The notes: a model not told the origin generated them from the letters alone. Counted from the stretch's first letter, positions 1-9,050 are shown. The stretch: DNA of 64,000 nt from Methanothrix sp. (GCF_016706325.1 NZ_JADJJX010000001.1:1488001-1552000); one strand, 5' to 3'. Program-made: numbers and translations.

Positions 1-339
1 AGGTTGCGTGCATCTCGTCCTATATTATCACATATCTGTCGATTTATGGCGTCTAGCCAGGGCCCTAATGGAATCCCTCTTACACTAGAACGTCCTAAAA
101 TTGAGCTATCTGGCATTATTTCAATGAAACCAAACCGGCGTCTCAATGCAGTATCCAACAGAGCAATAGACCTGTCCGCAGTGTTCATAGTACCTATTAT
201 ATATATATTATCTGGAACTTGAAATTGCGCTTTACTTAGGGGCAAGGTTACAGGTTTTCCTCGTTTATTTTTCTCTAAAATAGTTATAAGTTCTCCGAAA
301 ATTCGTGGTATATCACCTCGATTGATCTCATCAATGATC
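1..339 (-). pseudogene. Downstream part of frameshifted McrB-like ATPase (partial, runs off left edge)
   Basis: Read on the minus strand from about 339 down to 2 there is an open frame with no stop. It begins LIIDEINRGD (Walker B and following McrB motif), continues with FGELITILE and GTMNTADRSIALLD (sensor region) and reaches ALRRRF, a typical AAA+ arginine-finger region. It is the direct continuation of the ORF at 331-1920 but sits in another frame. The two join at a run of six A (340-345 on the plus strand): one fewer or two more bases would give an uninterrupted reading. The C-terminus, and any mcrC partner, would lie beyond the left edge. The identity of the motifs is seen; whether the break is real or a sequence error cannot be decided here. 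Confidence 0.8.
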
Positions 340-1920
340 AAAAAACCTATGATCGGTATCTTTCTGAGCATCTTCACATAATTTTTTAAAGATACCATCA
401 CTCAAATTAAAAATCATTTGACCATCGACAACTTCTGGTTTATATCCCTCAAGAAAATCCTCATAACCATATGCTGGATGGAAAGAACAAATCCGAATAA
501 TTCCAGGAAATTTGTCATTTCCGAGAACTTGCTTTCGGTGTTCATCTGATAATTCATCAAAGCTTTTACCAAAGTTGTACAAAGCTGCTAGCTCATAGGC
601 TGCCCTCTCGGCCCAATAAGTCTTACCAGTACCAGGAGGGCCATAGAGTATGATCTGACCTTTGCGTGCTAAAGCAGACTGGATACGACCGAGCAAACCA
701 CTAAGTCGTTGATGCGTTTTAAGTGTGGATATATCAAGTATGTGACTTTCAGCCTCAGCCAAATTTGCATGAATCTTGAGTTTTGAGAGGGTGCTCGTAA
801 GGCCTTCTTTCTCTGGAAGATCCCATGGATCTAGAGAGAGCCACTCGACGGGGCGACGGTGTGAAAAATTCGGTCCTTCCTTAAAGACGTATCCACCCGT
901 GACTTTGCCTATGCCTAGTACTTTCATCCCAGAGCAAGCTAATACCAAGTCGCCGTTTTTAATTCCAAAAATGAAATTGAAGACTTGGTTAGCCTGTTTA
1001 CTAGCTGTTCCTGGAGAGTCTGGGTAACGTGCGGTTATCTTCTCTCGAATTTTCTCCTTTCCAGCCTTGTCATTGGAAATATATGAAATATCGCCTAGCT
1101 CGTTCCAGCCGATGGCAATATAGCCACCCTCCCGCATATATTTCCATTCACTATCACCGCGGAGTCCCTTTGTAGTTCCAATGCGCCAATATTGATAAGG
1201 ACTTCCATTTAGGCTGATTAGTGTTGCAGTAAGGTTATTCAAGGATATTCCCAATTCACGAGCTATGGATACATATCGCCCAGCGCAGACGTATCGACCA
1301 TCTTCTTGTGGTGGTATTTGAAGCAATTTTATAAGGTGAAATCGCTGATAATAAGGGGTATGGTAGTTATCTAGCTTCTCTGGATAAAGCAAACTCAGGT
1401 ACTTGTGACCCCAAGATGAATTGCTGATCGCTGGCGCCAAATAATCCATATCATGCTGCAGGTTTGAATAATCCAAGTCGGTGGCATTTATTGGAAGTTT
1501 ATCCAGCAACTCAGCGCCTTTTAATAGCTGGTCTCGGTGCGTTCTGGCAATAAGAATTGCTTCTTCAATGGGCAACCCCCTCTGATTTTGAGGGCTTCCC
1601 GTTGTCCATTCTCCAGTCTCCTTACGTCGATAGATGCCGAATTTGAGGGCACTTCCACCAGCTATGCCACCAAATATTGCAGGAAATTCGTCATCGTTTT
1701 TGAATTCTAACCAATAGACCAGACTGTCTCGGTTCCTGTGATCATGGATTGCTTCCAGAAGAGCTTCTCCATCTAGGTTTCTAAGTCTATCTGGACCGAA
1801 ACGCTTCCGAAAATTTTCATAATATTTGGCAAGATGCGTATCAGACGGCAAATCACCTTTCATATCCAATTCTTTTTTATACTCCTTTATTTTTTTGAGA
1901 ATATTATCAGCTAATATCAT
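331..1920 (-). CDS. McrB-like modification-dependent restriction NTPase with EVE-like domain, N-terminal part (frameshifted)
   Basis: This 529-residue frame holds a Walker A motif GPPGTGKT at about residues 427-434, followed by the McrB-type segment with FHPAYGYEDFLEGYKP. Upstream of the ATPase, about residues 245-390, is a region with YWRIGTTKG, GYIAIGWNELGDI and GDLVLACSG that resembles EVE/PUA-like domains, which read modified bases in McrB-like proteins (domain assignment from memory). The first 200 residues are not recognised. The frame stops just before Walker B because of a shift in the A-run at 340-345; the remainder is in the next frame. By family, the protein would hydrolyse GTP or ATP and drive an McrC nuclease against modified foreign DNA. 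AT-rich codon use differs from the GC-rich neighbours, which fits horizontal transfer. Confidence 0.8.
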   Translation of the reverse strand: MILADNILKKIKEYKKELDMKGDLPSDTHLAKYYENFRKRFGPDRLRNLDGEALLEAIHDHRNRDSLVYWLEFKNDDEFPAIFGGIAGGSALKFGIYRRKETGEWTTGSPQNQRGLPIEEAILIARTHRDQLLKGAELLDKLPINATDLDYSNLQHDMDYLAPAISNSSWGHKYLSLLYPEKLDNYHTPYYQRFHLIKLLQIPPQEDGRYVCAGRYVSIARELGISLNNLTATLISLNGSPYQYWRIGTTKGLRGDSEWKYMREGGYIAIGWNELGDISYISNDKAGKEKIREKITARYPDSPGTASKQANQVFNFIFGIKNGDLVLACSGMKVLGIGKVTGGYVFKEGPNFSHRRPVEWLSLDPWDLPEKEGLTSTLSKLKIHANLAEAESHILDISTLKTHQRLSGLLGRIQSALARKGQIILYGPPGTGKTYWAERAAYELAALYNFGKSFDELSDEHRKQVLGNDKFPGIIRICSFHPAYGYEDFLEGYKPEVVDGQMIFNLSDGIFKKLCEDAQKDTDHRFFDH

Positions 1921-2094
1921 ATTTATAACCTATCCCCAATAATTTATTCATGCCAACGCTGGTCGTTAGCCACTAAGTAACTTAAAGCTATTTATGCCGT
2001 TCAGCCTAAATAGCATATTCATTAGATCATAGAATAGAAACTGCAGCCATCAGGATAACAATATTCGCCCTTCTGCATTTGGACTGATCTCCCC

Positions 2095-2593
2095 CTGACC
2101 GACAACGACAACCTCTCCCGCGCTCACCAGCTCCTCGCCGCAGGCCGCTTTGCCGAGGCCTGCATCTACCTGGAGGAACTCCTCCGCCAGGCTCCCGAGA
2201 ATCCCGATCTCCTCTACAACCTGGGCCTCTGTGATGTGGATCTCGGCCAGCTTAATCAGGGGCGAGAGCTGATGCACCGCGGCCTGAAGATGGTGCTGTA
2301 GCACTATCACTCCAGCACGGCCCTGGGCATCGCCTATCAGAAGAAGGGCGACCTGGCCCAGGCCAGCAGGGCTTGCACCAGCAGGGCCCCCGCCCATAAA
2401 TCCAATCCAAGGAACCCGGTGGCCCTCAAGAACCTGGGCGGAACCTGTGTGCAGCCTCGCCTTCGCCTAAATGGAGCTGGGCGACATGGAGCGGTCCTAG
2501 AAGTATTTCGAGAAAGTGCAGGAGATGCAGGCTCCAGAGAAGCTGCACAGCCAGGCCATGAATGGGCTTAAACAGATTATAGAGAATAAATGA
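2095..2593 (+). pseudogene. Decayed TPR-repeat protein
   Basis: On the plus strand the frame starting near 2095 reads like tetratricopeptide repeats (AGRFAEACIYLEELLRQAPE, then NPDLLYNLGLCDVDLGQ). It is broken by an in-frame TAG near 2298. The second repeat (STALGIAYQKKGDLAQASRA) follows, then a frame change before about 2471, another stop (TAG) near 2500, and finally YFEKVQEMQAPEKLHSQAMN up to TGA at 2593. No start codon with a plausible ribosome site is visible. Two stops plus a shift in about 500 bp point to a genuine relic and not a single sequencing error. The opposite-strand open frame at 2050-2397 is a shadow of it. Confidence 0.7.
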
Positions 2594-2636
2594 ATAAATG
2601 TATTCGATGCTATTTAAAAAATTACCTTTAAAATAG

Positions 2637-2754
2637 CGCTGAGGGTGAGATTTGAACTCACGAGGTGCGATGCACCACTGGTTTGCCCGTCCCGTCCTCC
2701 CGAAAGAGGACGGCAGCTCAAGACCAGCGCCGTAGGCCGCTTGGCTACCTCAGC
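2637..2754 (-). tRNA. tRNA-Ser(UGA) with an intron
   Basis: The acceptor stem is GCTGAGG (2754-2748) pairing with CCTCAGC (2644-2638), with discriminator G at 2637. A class II variable arm GGTGC/GCACC and a TTCAAAT T-loop are present. The anticodon stem CTGGT pairs with ACCAG, and in that frame the anticodon is TGA at 2720-2718. About 33 nt (2716-2684) interrupt the loop after position 37, the usual place for an archaeal intron, and this insert folds on itself (CCGTCCTC with GAGGACGG). Removing it leaves about 85 nt, right for serine. G73 and the long variable arm favour Ser over Leu. No CCA is encoded. Confidence 0.85.
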
Positions 2755-2881
2755 ACGCCCGCATACTTGATCCCGCTAGATCTTAAGCCTGACGATCCCC
2801 TGCCCCAAAAAGCAGCTAAGAAGCCCCCGCAGTATCCTCAGGTCGACAATCTTTTTTATCTGCAAGGCATATTTTTCTCCA

Positions 2882-4126
2882 ATGCTCATAAAGAATGTAT
2901 CCATCCTTCAGTCCAGCCGCCTTCTGCCAGGGCAGGATATCAGAATCGAGGAGGGCAAGATCGCCCAGATCGGCCCCGGCCTGCCCCGAGAGCGCAGCGA
3001 TGAGGTGATAGAGGGCAATGGAATGCTGGCCATCCCCGGCCTGGTCAACTGCCATACCCACCTGGCAATGAGCCTCCTGCGGGGCTATGCCGACGACATG
3101 GAGCTGATGCCCTGGCTGGAGGAGAAGATCTGGCCCCTGGAGGCGCGGCTGACTGAGGAGGATATCTACTGGGGGGTGAAGCTCGGCTGCCTGGAGCTGA
3201 TCAGATTCGGCATCACCTGTTATAATGATATGTACTATTTCCCGGATATGACTGCTGCGGCGACAAAGGAGATGGGGCTGAGGGCGTTTATCTCGGGCGT
3301 GGTCTTCGATATGAAGCCCGAGCTTCTCTCCCAGGTCGAGCCCTTCATCCACAGGTGGAAGGATGATGCGCTGATAAGGCCGGCCGTGGGCCCCCATGCT
3401 GCTTACACCTGCTCAGAGGAGACCCTTCTCAAGGTGAGAGAGATCGCAGAAAAGCATCAGGTGATGGTCCATATGCACCTCTCAGAGACCCGCAAGGAGG
3501 TGGACGGATTTCTGCTCAGCCGGGGCATGAGCCCGGTGGAGTACCTGGACTCGCTCGGCCTATTGAACAGCCGCCTTGCCGCCATCCACTGCGTCTGGCT
3601 CTCTGAGGAGGACTGCTGCCTCCTGGAGAGGAGGGGGGCCAATGTGGTGGCCTGCACTGTGAGCAATCTGAAGCTGGCCTCGGGCATCGCACCGCTGAAC
3701 ACTCTGATGAAGGCCGGAGTGAATGTATGTCTGGGGACGGACAGCGCATCCAGCAACAACAACCTCAGCCTGTTCGAGGAGATGAAAACAACAGCCGTTG
3801 TGCAGAAGAATGCCTATCACACCCCTGCCGCCTTCTCTGCGGAGGAGATCTGGCAGTTCGCCACAGATAACGCCTGCCGGGCATTTGGATTGAACAGCGG
3901 AATCCGTGCCGGGGCCAATGCCGACCTGGCCTTGATCGACCTGAAAAAGCCCTGGTTCGTCCCCCGGTCGAATATCATATCCCATCTGGTCTACAGCATG
4001 GCAGGGGGGGTGGAGACCACCATCGTCAACGGACGGATTCTGATGCAGAATGGCATCATACCGGGGGAGGAGGAGATCCTGGAAAGAGCACAGGAGCGCT
4101 TCCAGAGGCTCTCCTCTGAGGATTAG
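2882..4126 (+). CDS. dadD: 5'-deoxyadenosine deaminase (SAH/MTA deaminase family)
   Basis: This 414-residue amidohydrolase has the metal site HTH at residues 58-60, a MHLSET motif, an HCVWL motif with the third histidine ligand, and GTDSASSNNN around residue 285 carrying the catalytic aspartate. Length and motifs match the MTA/SAH deaminase family. In methanogens the characterised member (DadD, from Methanocaldococcus) removes the amino group from 5'-deoxyadenosine, and also acts on SAH and methylthioadenosine. This recycles the product of radical SAM reactions. That fits a window with two radical SAM enzymes, though the genes are not adjacent. It lies just downstream of tRNA-Ser on the opposite strand. 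The physiological substrate preference is inferred from the family. Confidence 0.88.
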   Translation: MLIKNVSILQSSRLLPGQDIRIEEGKIAQIGPGLPRERSDEVIEGNGMLAIPGLVNCHTHLAMSLLRGYADDMELMPWLEEKIWPLEARLTEEDIYWGVKLGCLELIRFGITCYNDMYYFPDMTAAATKEMGLRAFISGVVFDMKPELLSQVEPFIHRWKDDALIRPAVGPHAAYTCSEETLLKVREIAEKHQVMVHMHLSETRKEVDGFLLSRGMSPVEYLDSLGLLNSRLAAIHCVWLSEEDCCLLERRGANVVACTVSNLKLASGIAPLNTLMKAGVNVCLGTDSASSNNNLSLFEEMKTTAVVQKNAYHTPAAFSAEEIWQFATDNACRAFGLNSGIRAGANADLALIDLKKPWFVPRSNIISHLVYSMAGGVETTIVNGRILMQNGIIPGEEEILERAQERFQRLSSED

Positions 4127-4160
4127 CATCAGCAGCCACTCTGCCCGTGACCCTGATTCT

Positions 4161-5261
4161 CTATCGCCGCCTTCTCCTTCTGCTGCTGCCGGGGGAGATA
4201 TTCCGCCGGTAATAGAGGAGGCCTGCTGCCAGGACCAGGACGAAGGCCGCAGCAGCGGGCAGAGCAGGCCATGCCCAAGGGTATGAGCTCTCCTTCACAT
4301 CGACCAGGAGGGCGATCTCTTCCTCTCTCTCTCCTCCCGGGAGGATTGCCTCTCCCTCTCCTTTTAGGGCGGCAGTCAGATAGGATATGCTGCAGGGAAG
4401 GGGCGCATATCCTGCAGTGGCATTGGCATCAGTGAATACCATAAGGCTGATTGATGCCATAGATCCGGCCTCAAGGCTTGCCAGCCTCTTTGGCTCCTCC
4501 TCAGCCGGCGAATCCTCTCTCTTCAGAAATGGCGGAATGGGCTTTGTCCTCAACTGCAGGTCGAAGGCGCTCTCATCCCCGCGGTTGGCCAGTACCACCT
4601 CCAGGACTGACCTCTCTCCCGGAATGGCTTCTCCCCGCATCTCTTCGATCTCGATTCTTGGCCCGAGGGCGACCTTGAGCGGCAAGGGAAGCTCCCTGGA
4701 CAGCTCTTCATAGTTGAATATGATATAAGGAGCCTCCTCCTCACCCGATATTGAGACCCTCTCCAGATGAGTGTAGCCCAGGCGCAGCCGGGCGGGATGG
4801 ATGCCCACCTCTGCCCCCTCTGCCAGGGCCATGAACTCAACTGCAGTGCTCTCCCCCGGAGACAGGGAGCCTGCCATCTGGGGCCCGGATAAGAGCTGGA
4901 TCCTCCCGTCATCGCAGACGAGCTCCGCTGTGATGCTGCAGGCCTTTGCCGGATCGGGGTCCATCTTTGCAGCATCTCCCTGATCGGAGGCATTATTGAG
5001 CAGCAGAACGGCAATAGTAGAGGGGCTCCCCAGATCCAGCCGGCCCTGGATAGCTGAGACCTCGATTGCAGGAGCGTTGCTCTTCTTCTCCTCTCCTCTG
5101 TCTGAGGCGCAAGCATCGGGAATGAGGAGGCTGAAGGCGAAAAGAGACAGGATGAGAGCAGCGAGAATAACAGTTGCAAAGGCAGACCCCAGCCCCTTTC
5201 TCATAACACCCTCTGGGGATGTGCAGCCTTTTAGCCTTTCTGGCCAGATAAATAATTGCAT
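4161..5261 (-). CDS. Secreted membrane-anchored surface protein (COG1361-like)
   Basis: The likely start is the internal ATG at 5204 (MRKGLGSAFATVI), which gives a clean signal peptide; the 19 residues before it look spurious. The ectodomain of about 280 residues has beta-rich stretches of the COG1361 type (for example RSVLEVVLANRGDESAFDLQ and STAVEFMALAEG), which resemble CARDB/S-layer-associated Ig-like modules. Near the C-terminus there is one transmembrane helix (WPALPAAAAFVLVLAAGLLY) followed by a very basic cytoplasmic tail ending in six arginines. This gives an extracellular domain held by a C-terminal anchor. It is convergent with dadD. Function is unknown; adhesion or envelope structure is an inference. 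Confidence 0.7.
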   Translation of the reverse strand: MQLFIWPERLKGCTSPEGVMRKGLGSAFATVILAALILSLFAFSLLIPDACASDRGEEKKSNAPAIEVSAIQGRLDLGSPSTIAVLLLNNASDQGDAAKMDPDPAKACSITAELVCDDGRIQLLSGPQMAGSLSPGESTAVEFMALAEGAEVGIHPARLRLGYTHLERVSISGEEEAPYIIFNYEELSRELPLPLKVALGPRIEIEEMRGEAIPGERSVLEVVLANRGDESAFDLQLRTKPIPPFLKREDSPAEEEPKRLASLEAGSMASISLMVFTDANATAGYAPLPCSISYLTAALKGEGEAILPGGEREEEIALLVDVKESSYPWAWPALPAAAAFVLVLAAGLLYYRRNISPGSSRRRRRR

Positions 5262-5289
5262 TTAGATTCATATTCATATTTATTATATT

Positions 5290-5982
5290 TTAGATCGATT
5301 CCAGGGCACTTCGCAGCCTCTCCTTGCTCCGCCTGATCTCCTCCCTGCTGGGGGAATATCCCTGCTGCTCTCGTCTTACCTCCTCCATTGCCTCGGTTAA
5401 GGCGGTCATTGTCTCAACTGACCCCGGACAGGAGGGGTTTACCACCACCTGGCGGGAGGAGCCGTAGACCCCCAGAAAGGGAAAGATGCGGCAGGACCAG
5501 GGGCGGGCAGAGTAGATCTTGCAGCCCTCTGCTCTTTTGTCGTAGAACTTGCAGGGCAGAATATGCTTGAAATTGAGCACTCCCGCCCTTTTGGGATCGG
5601 GAACGGTATACTTTTTCAGGGCCTTTCTCAGGGGGATTTTGAGATGCTTTGCCAGTTGTACAGCATCCTCGGGCCGCAGGCGGATGGGATCTCCAGTGGT
5701 GCAGCAGGTCCCGCACCTTTTGCAGCAGAAGAGAATGTGACAGGCCATGCGGGTATAATCGGCGGAGGTGTACTTCGGCTGATCGGGCTGCGGGAAGACC
5801 TCCCCGTCCGGGAGCATCATGGCCCGGTAAAGCAGAAGGGCCACATCTTTTGGATTCATTTTCAGATCATTTCTTGGATCCCCTTCTCCCCTCCCTTCTA
5901 TATCCCCTTCCCCCTTCCCTTCTATATCCTCTTCTCCCTTCCCTTCTCTATCCTTTGCTGTATCCTCTCCCGGTATGGACAT
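5290..5982 (-). CDS. YkgJ-type cysteine-cluster protein
   Basis: The core holds CKRCGTCC, then LPCKFYDKRAEGCKIYSARPWSCRIFPF and a later NPSCPGS. This is the cysteine spacing of the YkgJ/UPF0153 family, which is thought to bind an Fe-S cluster or zinc. The family has no firmly assigned reaction; in some genomes it is linked to protein or lipid modification. The first 40 residues are a low-complexity run of EGKGEGDIEG-type repeats encoded by a purine-rich 24-bp tandem repeat (about 5880-5950). The native start may therefore be the methionine at 5859 (MNPKDVALLL), with the repeat forming the leader. About 30 bp separate it from the divergent engB. Confidence 0.75.
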   Translation of the reverse strand: MSIPGEDTAKDREGKGEEDIEGKGEGDIEGRGEGDPRNDLKMNPKDVALLLYRAMMLPDGEVFPQPDQPKYTSADYTRMACHILFCCKRCGTCCTTGDPIRLRPEDAVQLAKHLKIPLRKALKKYTVPDPKRAGVLNFKHILPCKFYDKRAEGCKIYSARPWSCRIFPFLGVYGSSRQVVVNPSCPGSVETMTALTEAMEEVRREQQGYSPSREEIRRSKERLRSALESI

Positions 5983-6013
5983 CCTTTTTTAGATTGCCCT
6001 CTCCCCTTATAAT

Positions 6014-6583
6014 ATGTCCCGCGAAATCGTCCTCATCGGCCGGTCCAATGTCGGCAAATCCACCCTTTTCTGGCAGCTCACTGGAACCCGGGTCCGGGTG
6101 GGCAAGAGGCCTGGCATCACACTGCATCCCTTCAAGGCCCCGCTTGGAAAGGTCTATTATGTGGATATGCCCGGCTACGGATTCATGTTCAAGGCCAGCC
6201 GGGCGGAGCAGGAGAAGACCAAGGACCTGATCGTCCATTACTTCGAGGAGCACGCCAGTGAGATCCTCCTGGCGGTACAGGTGATCGACGCCTCATCCTT
6301 CCTGGATATAGCCGACCGCTGGGAGGGGCGGGGTGAGGTGCCCCTGGAGATCGAGCTGTGGGAGTTCCTGGACGATCTGGGCCTGGACGTTATCCTGGCG
6401 GCGAATAAGATGGACCGCATAGCCAGGCAGGATAGAGACGGAGCACTGGATCTGATCTGCGAGCGGCTGGGAATGCTCCCCCCCTGGACCCAGTGGCAGG
6501 ATAAGGTTGCTCCCATCAGCGCCAAGCAGGGCCAGATCGAGCCCCTTCGGGCCCTCATCTCTGCAAAGGTGGCTTTAATCTGA
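6014..6583 (+). CDS. engB: EngB-type ribosome-associated GTPase
   Basis: The protein has G1 GRSNVGKST (residues 9-17), a G2 threonine near GITLHPF, G3 DMPGYG, G4 NKMD and a G5-like SAK near the end, in the order of TrmE-Era-EngA-EngB GTPases. At 189 residues it is the usual size of EngB (YihA/YsxC), which assists large-subunit ribosome assembly in bacteria; archaeal members are annotated by homology. It starts at ATG 6014 with no upstream extension. Its last 29 bases overlap the convergent mscS gene. Confidence 0.88.
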   Translation: MSREIVLIGRSNVGKSTLFWQLTGTRVRVGKRPGITLHPFKAPLGKVYYVDMPGYGFMFKASRAEQEKTKDLIVHYFEEHASEILLAVQVIDASSFLDIADRWEGRGEVPLEIELWEFLDDLGLDVILAANKMDRIARQDRDGALDLICERLGMLPPWTQWQDKVAPISAKQGQIEPLRALISAKVALI

Positions 6584-7508
6584 TCGGGCACTGGGATGAG
6601 GGCGGCAATCCCTCAGCCTCGAACTGCTTGATCACTGCCTCTCTGATCTCATTGCCCACCCTCTTGGCCACATTTCTCCCCGGCACGGTCACCTCCAGTC
6701 TGAGAAGGATCTCCGAGGCCCTGGAGCTGGCCAACTGAACGCTCATCGGCCTATCCGCCAGGACCAGAGGATGAAGACGAGCCCTCTCCAGGATGATCTC
6801 CTTTGCCCGGTCTATATCCGCTGCCCTCTCCAGATCGAAGTCCACCGACCAGGTGATCTCTTTCTCCCTGATCGTCCAGTTTATGATGGGCTCAGTGCTC
6901 ATGATGCTGTTGGGCACAAAGATCCTGCGGTTGTCTGAGGTGCGAATCACTGTATGCCTTAGGGTTAGATCCTCGATCTGGCCGTATTCATTTCTAAAGT
7001 CTACCAGATCTCCCACCCGGAAGGGCTGAAATAGAGCGATGAAGATCCCGGAGGTGAAGTTGGACAGGGAATCCTTGGCCGCATAGCCGATGGCCAGGCC
7101 GGCAATCCCCGCTCCGGCGAGCATGGCAGTGGCAATGCTATGCAACTGTGGAACCTGCAGGATGACCAGCATCAGGCCGATGAGATGGATGGCGGCAGAG
7201 ACGATCCTGCGGATCATAAGCTGCATGGTCTCGTCCATCCTTACCTCCATCCGGTTCGCCACCTGGGGGATATGATTGCGCAGCATGCGATCCACCAGCC
7301 CGGCAGCCGCCCTGGTCAGAATTATTATGATTGTTATTACTATTAAAGTTACAACGATATATACAATATCTATTCCCTCGATAGCATCTGCCAGGAGGCG
7401 CAGGGATGCGAGATCTATATGCCTTCCTGCTGCTGAATCCACCTGATACTGAATCTGATCGGCCACAAGCTGGGGGTCTGCCAGGCTCATCGCTCTAGAG
7501 AGATTCAT
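6555..7508 (-). CDS. MscS-family mechanosensitive channel (copy 1)
   Basis: 317 residues. There are three predicted membrane segments (IVYIVVTLIVITIIIILT, IHLIGLMLVILQV and the pore helix AMLAGAGIAGLAIGYAAKDS), followed by the MscS beta domain (FQPFRVGDLVDF, GQIEDLTLRHTVIRT, FVPNSIM) and a C-terminal alpha/beta domain. It would open under membrane tension to release osmolytes. A paralogue lies at 19261-20259 with the same motifs. Its 3' end overlaps engB. The short stretch between its start and corA (7509-7742) shows only a weak proline-rich open frame. Confidence 0.88.
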   Translation of the reverse strand: MNLSRAMSLADPQLVADQIQYQVDSAAGRHIDLASLRLLADAIEGIDIVYIVVTLIVITIIIILTRAAAGLVDRMLRNHIPQVANRMEVRMDETMQLMIRRIVSAAIHLIGLMLVILQVPQLHSIATAMLAGAGIAGLAIGYAAKDSLSNFTSGIFIALFQPFRVGDLVDFRNEYGQIEDLTLRHTVIRTSDNRRIFVPNSIMSTEPIINWTIREKEITWSVDFDLERAADIDRAKEIILERARLHPLVLADRPMSVQLASSRASEILLRLEVTVPGRNVAKRVGNEIREAVIKQFEAEGLPPSSQCPIRLKPPLQR

Positions 7509-7742
7509 CAGTGAGAGGAGGAAAAATGGATATTTAAAGATTCTGTAAAATGATTTTCAGGATGCTCTCTATCAACTGGAGCACGGGGCTGGGGCAAGGC
7601 TTTGGCCCGCTAGGGGGGGCAGCGAAGCTGGGAAAAAGGGGCGCAGGGTCTGAGAGCAGGTCCAGATCCTCTGCGCGGGGGCAGGTGGGCCAGCAGCCGG
7701 CAGAGTGCGTCGGCAAAGCCCTCCTGGGTGCCGGCTTCAGCA

Positions 7743-9050
7743 TCAGATCCATTTCTTCCGGTAAAAGTATGCCAGCATCACCACCACCACCAGCAGCATC
7801 AGCACCAGGACGGCGGGATAGCCCCAGGGATGCTCCAGCTCTGGCATGTGGGTGAAGTTCATGCCGTAAAGGCCAGACAGGAAGGTCAGGGGGATGAATA
7901 TGGTGGAGATGATGGTCAGGAGCTTGATCACCTCATTTAGCTTATTGCTCAGGCTGGATAGATAGGTCTCCAAAAGGGAGGAGGACATCTCTCTGAATGT
8001 CTCTATGTTCTCGATCACCTGAATGGTATGGTCGTACACATCCCTCAGATAGATCTTGGTGGTCTCAGAGATGAGGTGCGAGTCCATTCTATGCATGCGA
8101 CTTATCGCCTCCCTCAGAGGCCAGACCGACTTACGCAGAAAGAGCATATCTCTTTTCAGATTGTAGATTGCAGGGAGGGTTCCCTGTTCGGGATTGGAGA
8201 CCACTGAGTCCTCCAACTCCTCGAATCTGTCGCCCAGCTTCTCCATGATCACAAAATAATGGTCGACGATCAGATCGATCATGGAGTAGGCCAGATAATC
8301 GGTCCCCTGCTTTCTTATCCGTCCCCGGGATGTCCTTAGCTTCTCCTTGAGGGGGCGGAATATATCTATATCCTTCTCGCAAAAAGATATTATAAAGTTT
8401 TCGCCGAAGATTATGCTCACCTGGTCCATGTCGATATTGAAATCCCCGATCTCATCGTCATCGTCTCCCTCCCCCTCCTCGTAATATAACATCTTGAGGG
8501 CTATGAAGATGTAATCCTCATAATCCTCCACCTTGGGACGCTGATCGGTGAGAATGTCCTCCACGACCAGAGGATGCAATCCATAGCACGTTCCAAGCTT
8601 CTCCAGTGAATAGACCTGCCGGGGATGGTCTACATTGATCCAGGTTATATTAGGTCGATCCCGGAATATCAGACAATCCTCAACATCATCTGTCTCCATC
8701 TCAAGGAAGTGACTCTCATCATAGTTGAACACAGTGAACCTGGGCAGCTCTCGACTCTGCTGTATGTAAGAAGGGAGCGTTGGGCCATTGAGAACGGTCA
8801 CAGAATCCGATTCAGAGGCCAGGATATCCGAGCAATTCTCGGATTGGGCTGAGGGCTGTATAAGAGGCGACGTATTTTTTGATTCAGGTTGTGAGGTATT
8901 TTTTGATTCAGGCTGTGATGCAGTGGAGGATGTAATTGGCAATGAGGGAGGCGATCCCGCGATAGAGGACCCAGCCTGAGCTTCAGTGCGGCCGCTGGAT
9001 GGATGATCTGGGCGATCTGTTGAGTATTCCTCTCTCTCACCTCTCTGCAA
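7743..9050 (-). CDS. corA: CorA-family divalent cation transporter
   Basis: The C-terminus has two membrane helices (LLTIISTIFIPLTFLSGLYG and YPAVLVLMLLVVVVMLAYFY). The signature YGMNF lies between them, and the protein ends in a basic tail, as in CorA Mg2+/Co2+ channels. The cytosolic domain carries the usual long helical region (YNLKRDMLFLRKSVWPLREA). The first 100 residues are an extra low-complexity region rich in Ser and Thr, including two copies of QPESKNTS encoded by a 24-bp direct repeat at 8872-8919. The total of 435 residues is longer than typical CorA (about 320-350) because of that extension. Mg2+ specificity is inferred from the GMN motif. Confidence 0.88.
   Translation of the reverse strand: MQRGEREEYSTDRPDHPSSGRTEAQAGSSIAGSPPSLPITSSTASQPESKNTSQPESKNTSPLIQPSAQSENCSDILASESDSVTVLNGPTLPSYIQQSRELPRFTVFNYDESHFLEMETDDVEDCLIFRDRPNITWINVDHPRQVYSLEKLGTCYGLHPLVVEDILTDQRPKVEDYEDYIFIALKMLYYEEGEGDDDDEIGDFNIDMDQVSIIFGENFIISFCEKDIDIFRPLKEKLRTSRGRIRKQGTDYLAYSMIDLIVDHYFVIMEKLGDRFEELEDSVVSNPEQGTLPAIYNLKRDMLFLRKSVWPLREAISRMHRMDSHLISETTKIYLRDVYDHTIQVIENIETFREMSSSLLETYLSSLSNKLNEVIKLLTIISTIFIPLTFLSGLYGMNFTHMPELEHPWGYPAVLVLMLLVVVVMLAYFYRKKWI
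8872..8919 (+). repeat. 24-bp direct repeat, two copies, within corA
   Basis: Two near-identical copies of a 24-bp unit (8872-8895 and 8896-8919) are read on the minus strand as the QPESKNTS duplication in the N-terminal extension of CorA. The unit length is a multiple of three, so copy changes would keep the frame. Confidence 0.8.

Noticed and set aside
1960..2015. Resemblance to the TTATGCCG element at 22901-22957, suggesting a shared mobile element
   Set aside because: Only short words match and no ends or target duplications can be defined.
2050..2397. 115-codon minus-strand frame
   Set aside because: The opposite strand reads as TPR repeats with decay; this frame is its shadow.
2665..3397. 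Open frames on both strands across tRNA-Ser and the start of dadD
   Set aside because: They overlap the tRNA and the conserved amidohydrolase N-terminus and show no coding pattern.
7534..7752. 72-codon minus-strand frame overlapping the corA stop
   Set aside because: The overlap looks like coupling, but the proline-rich sequence has no fold or family pattern and a GC-rich region easily yields such frames.
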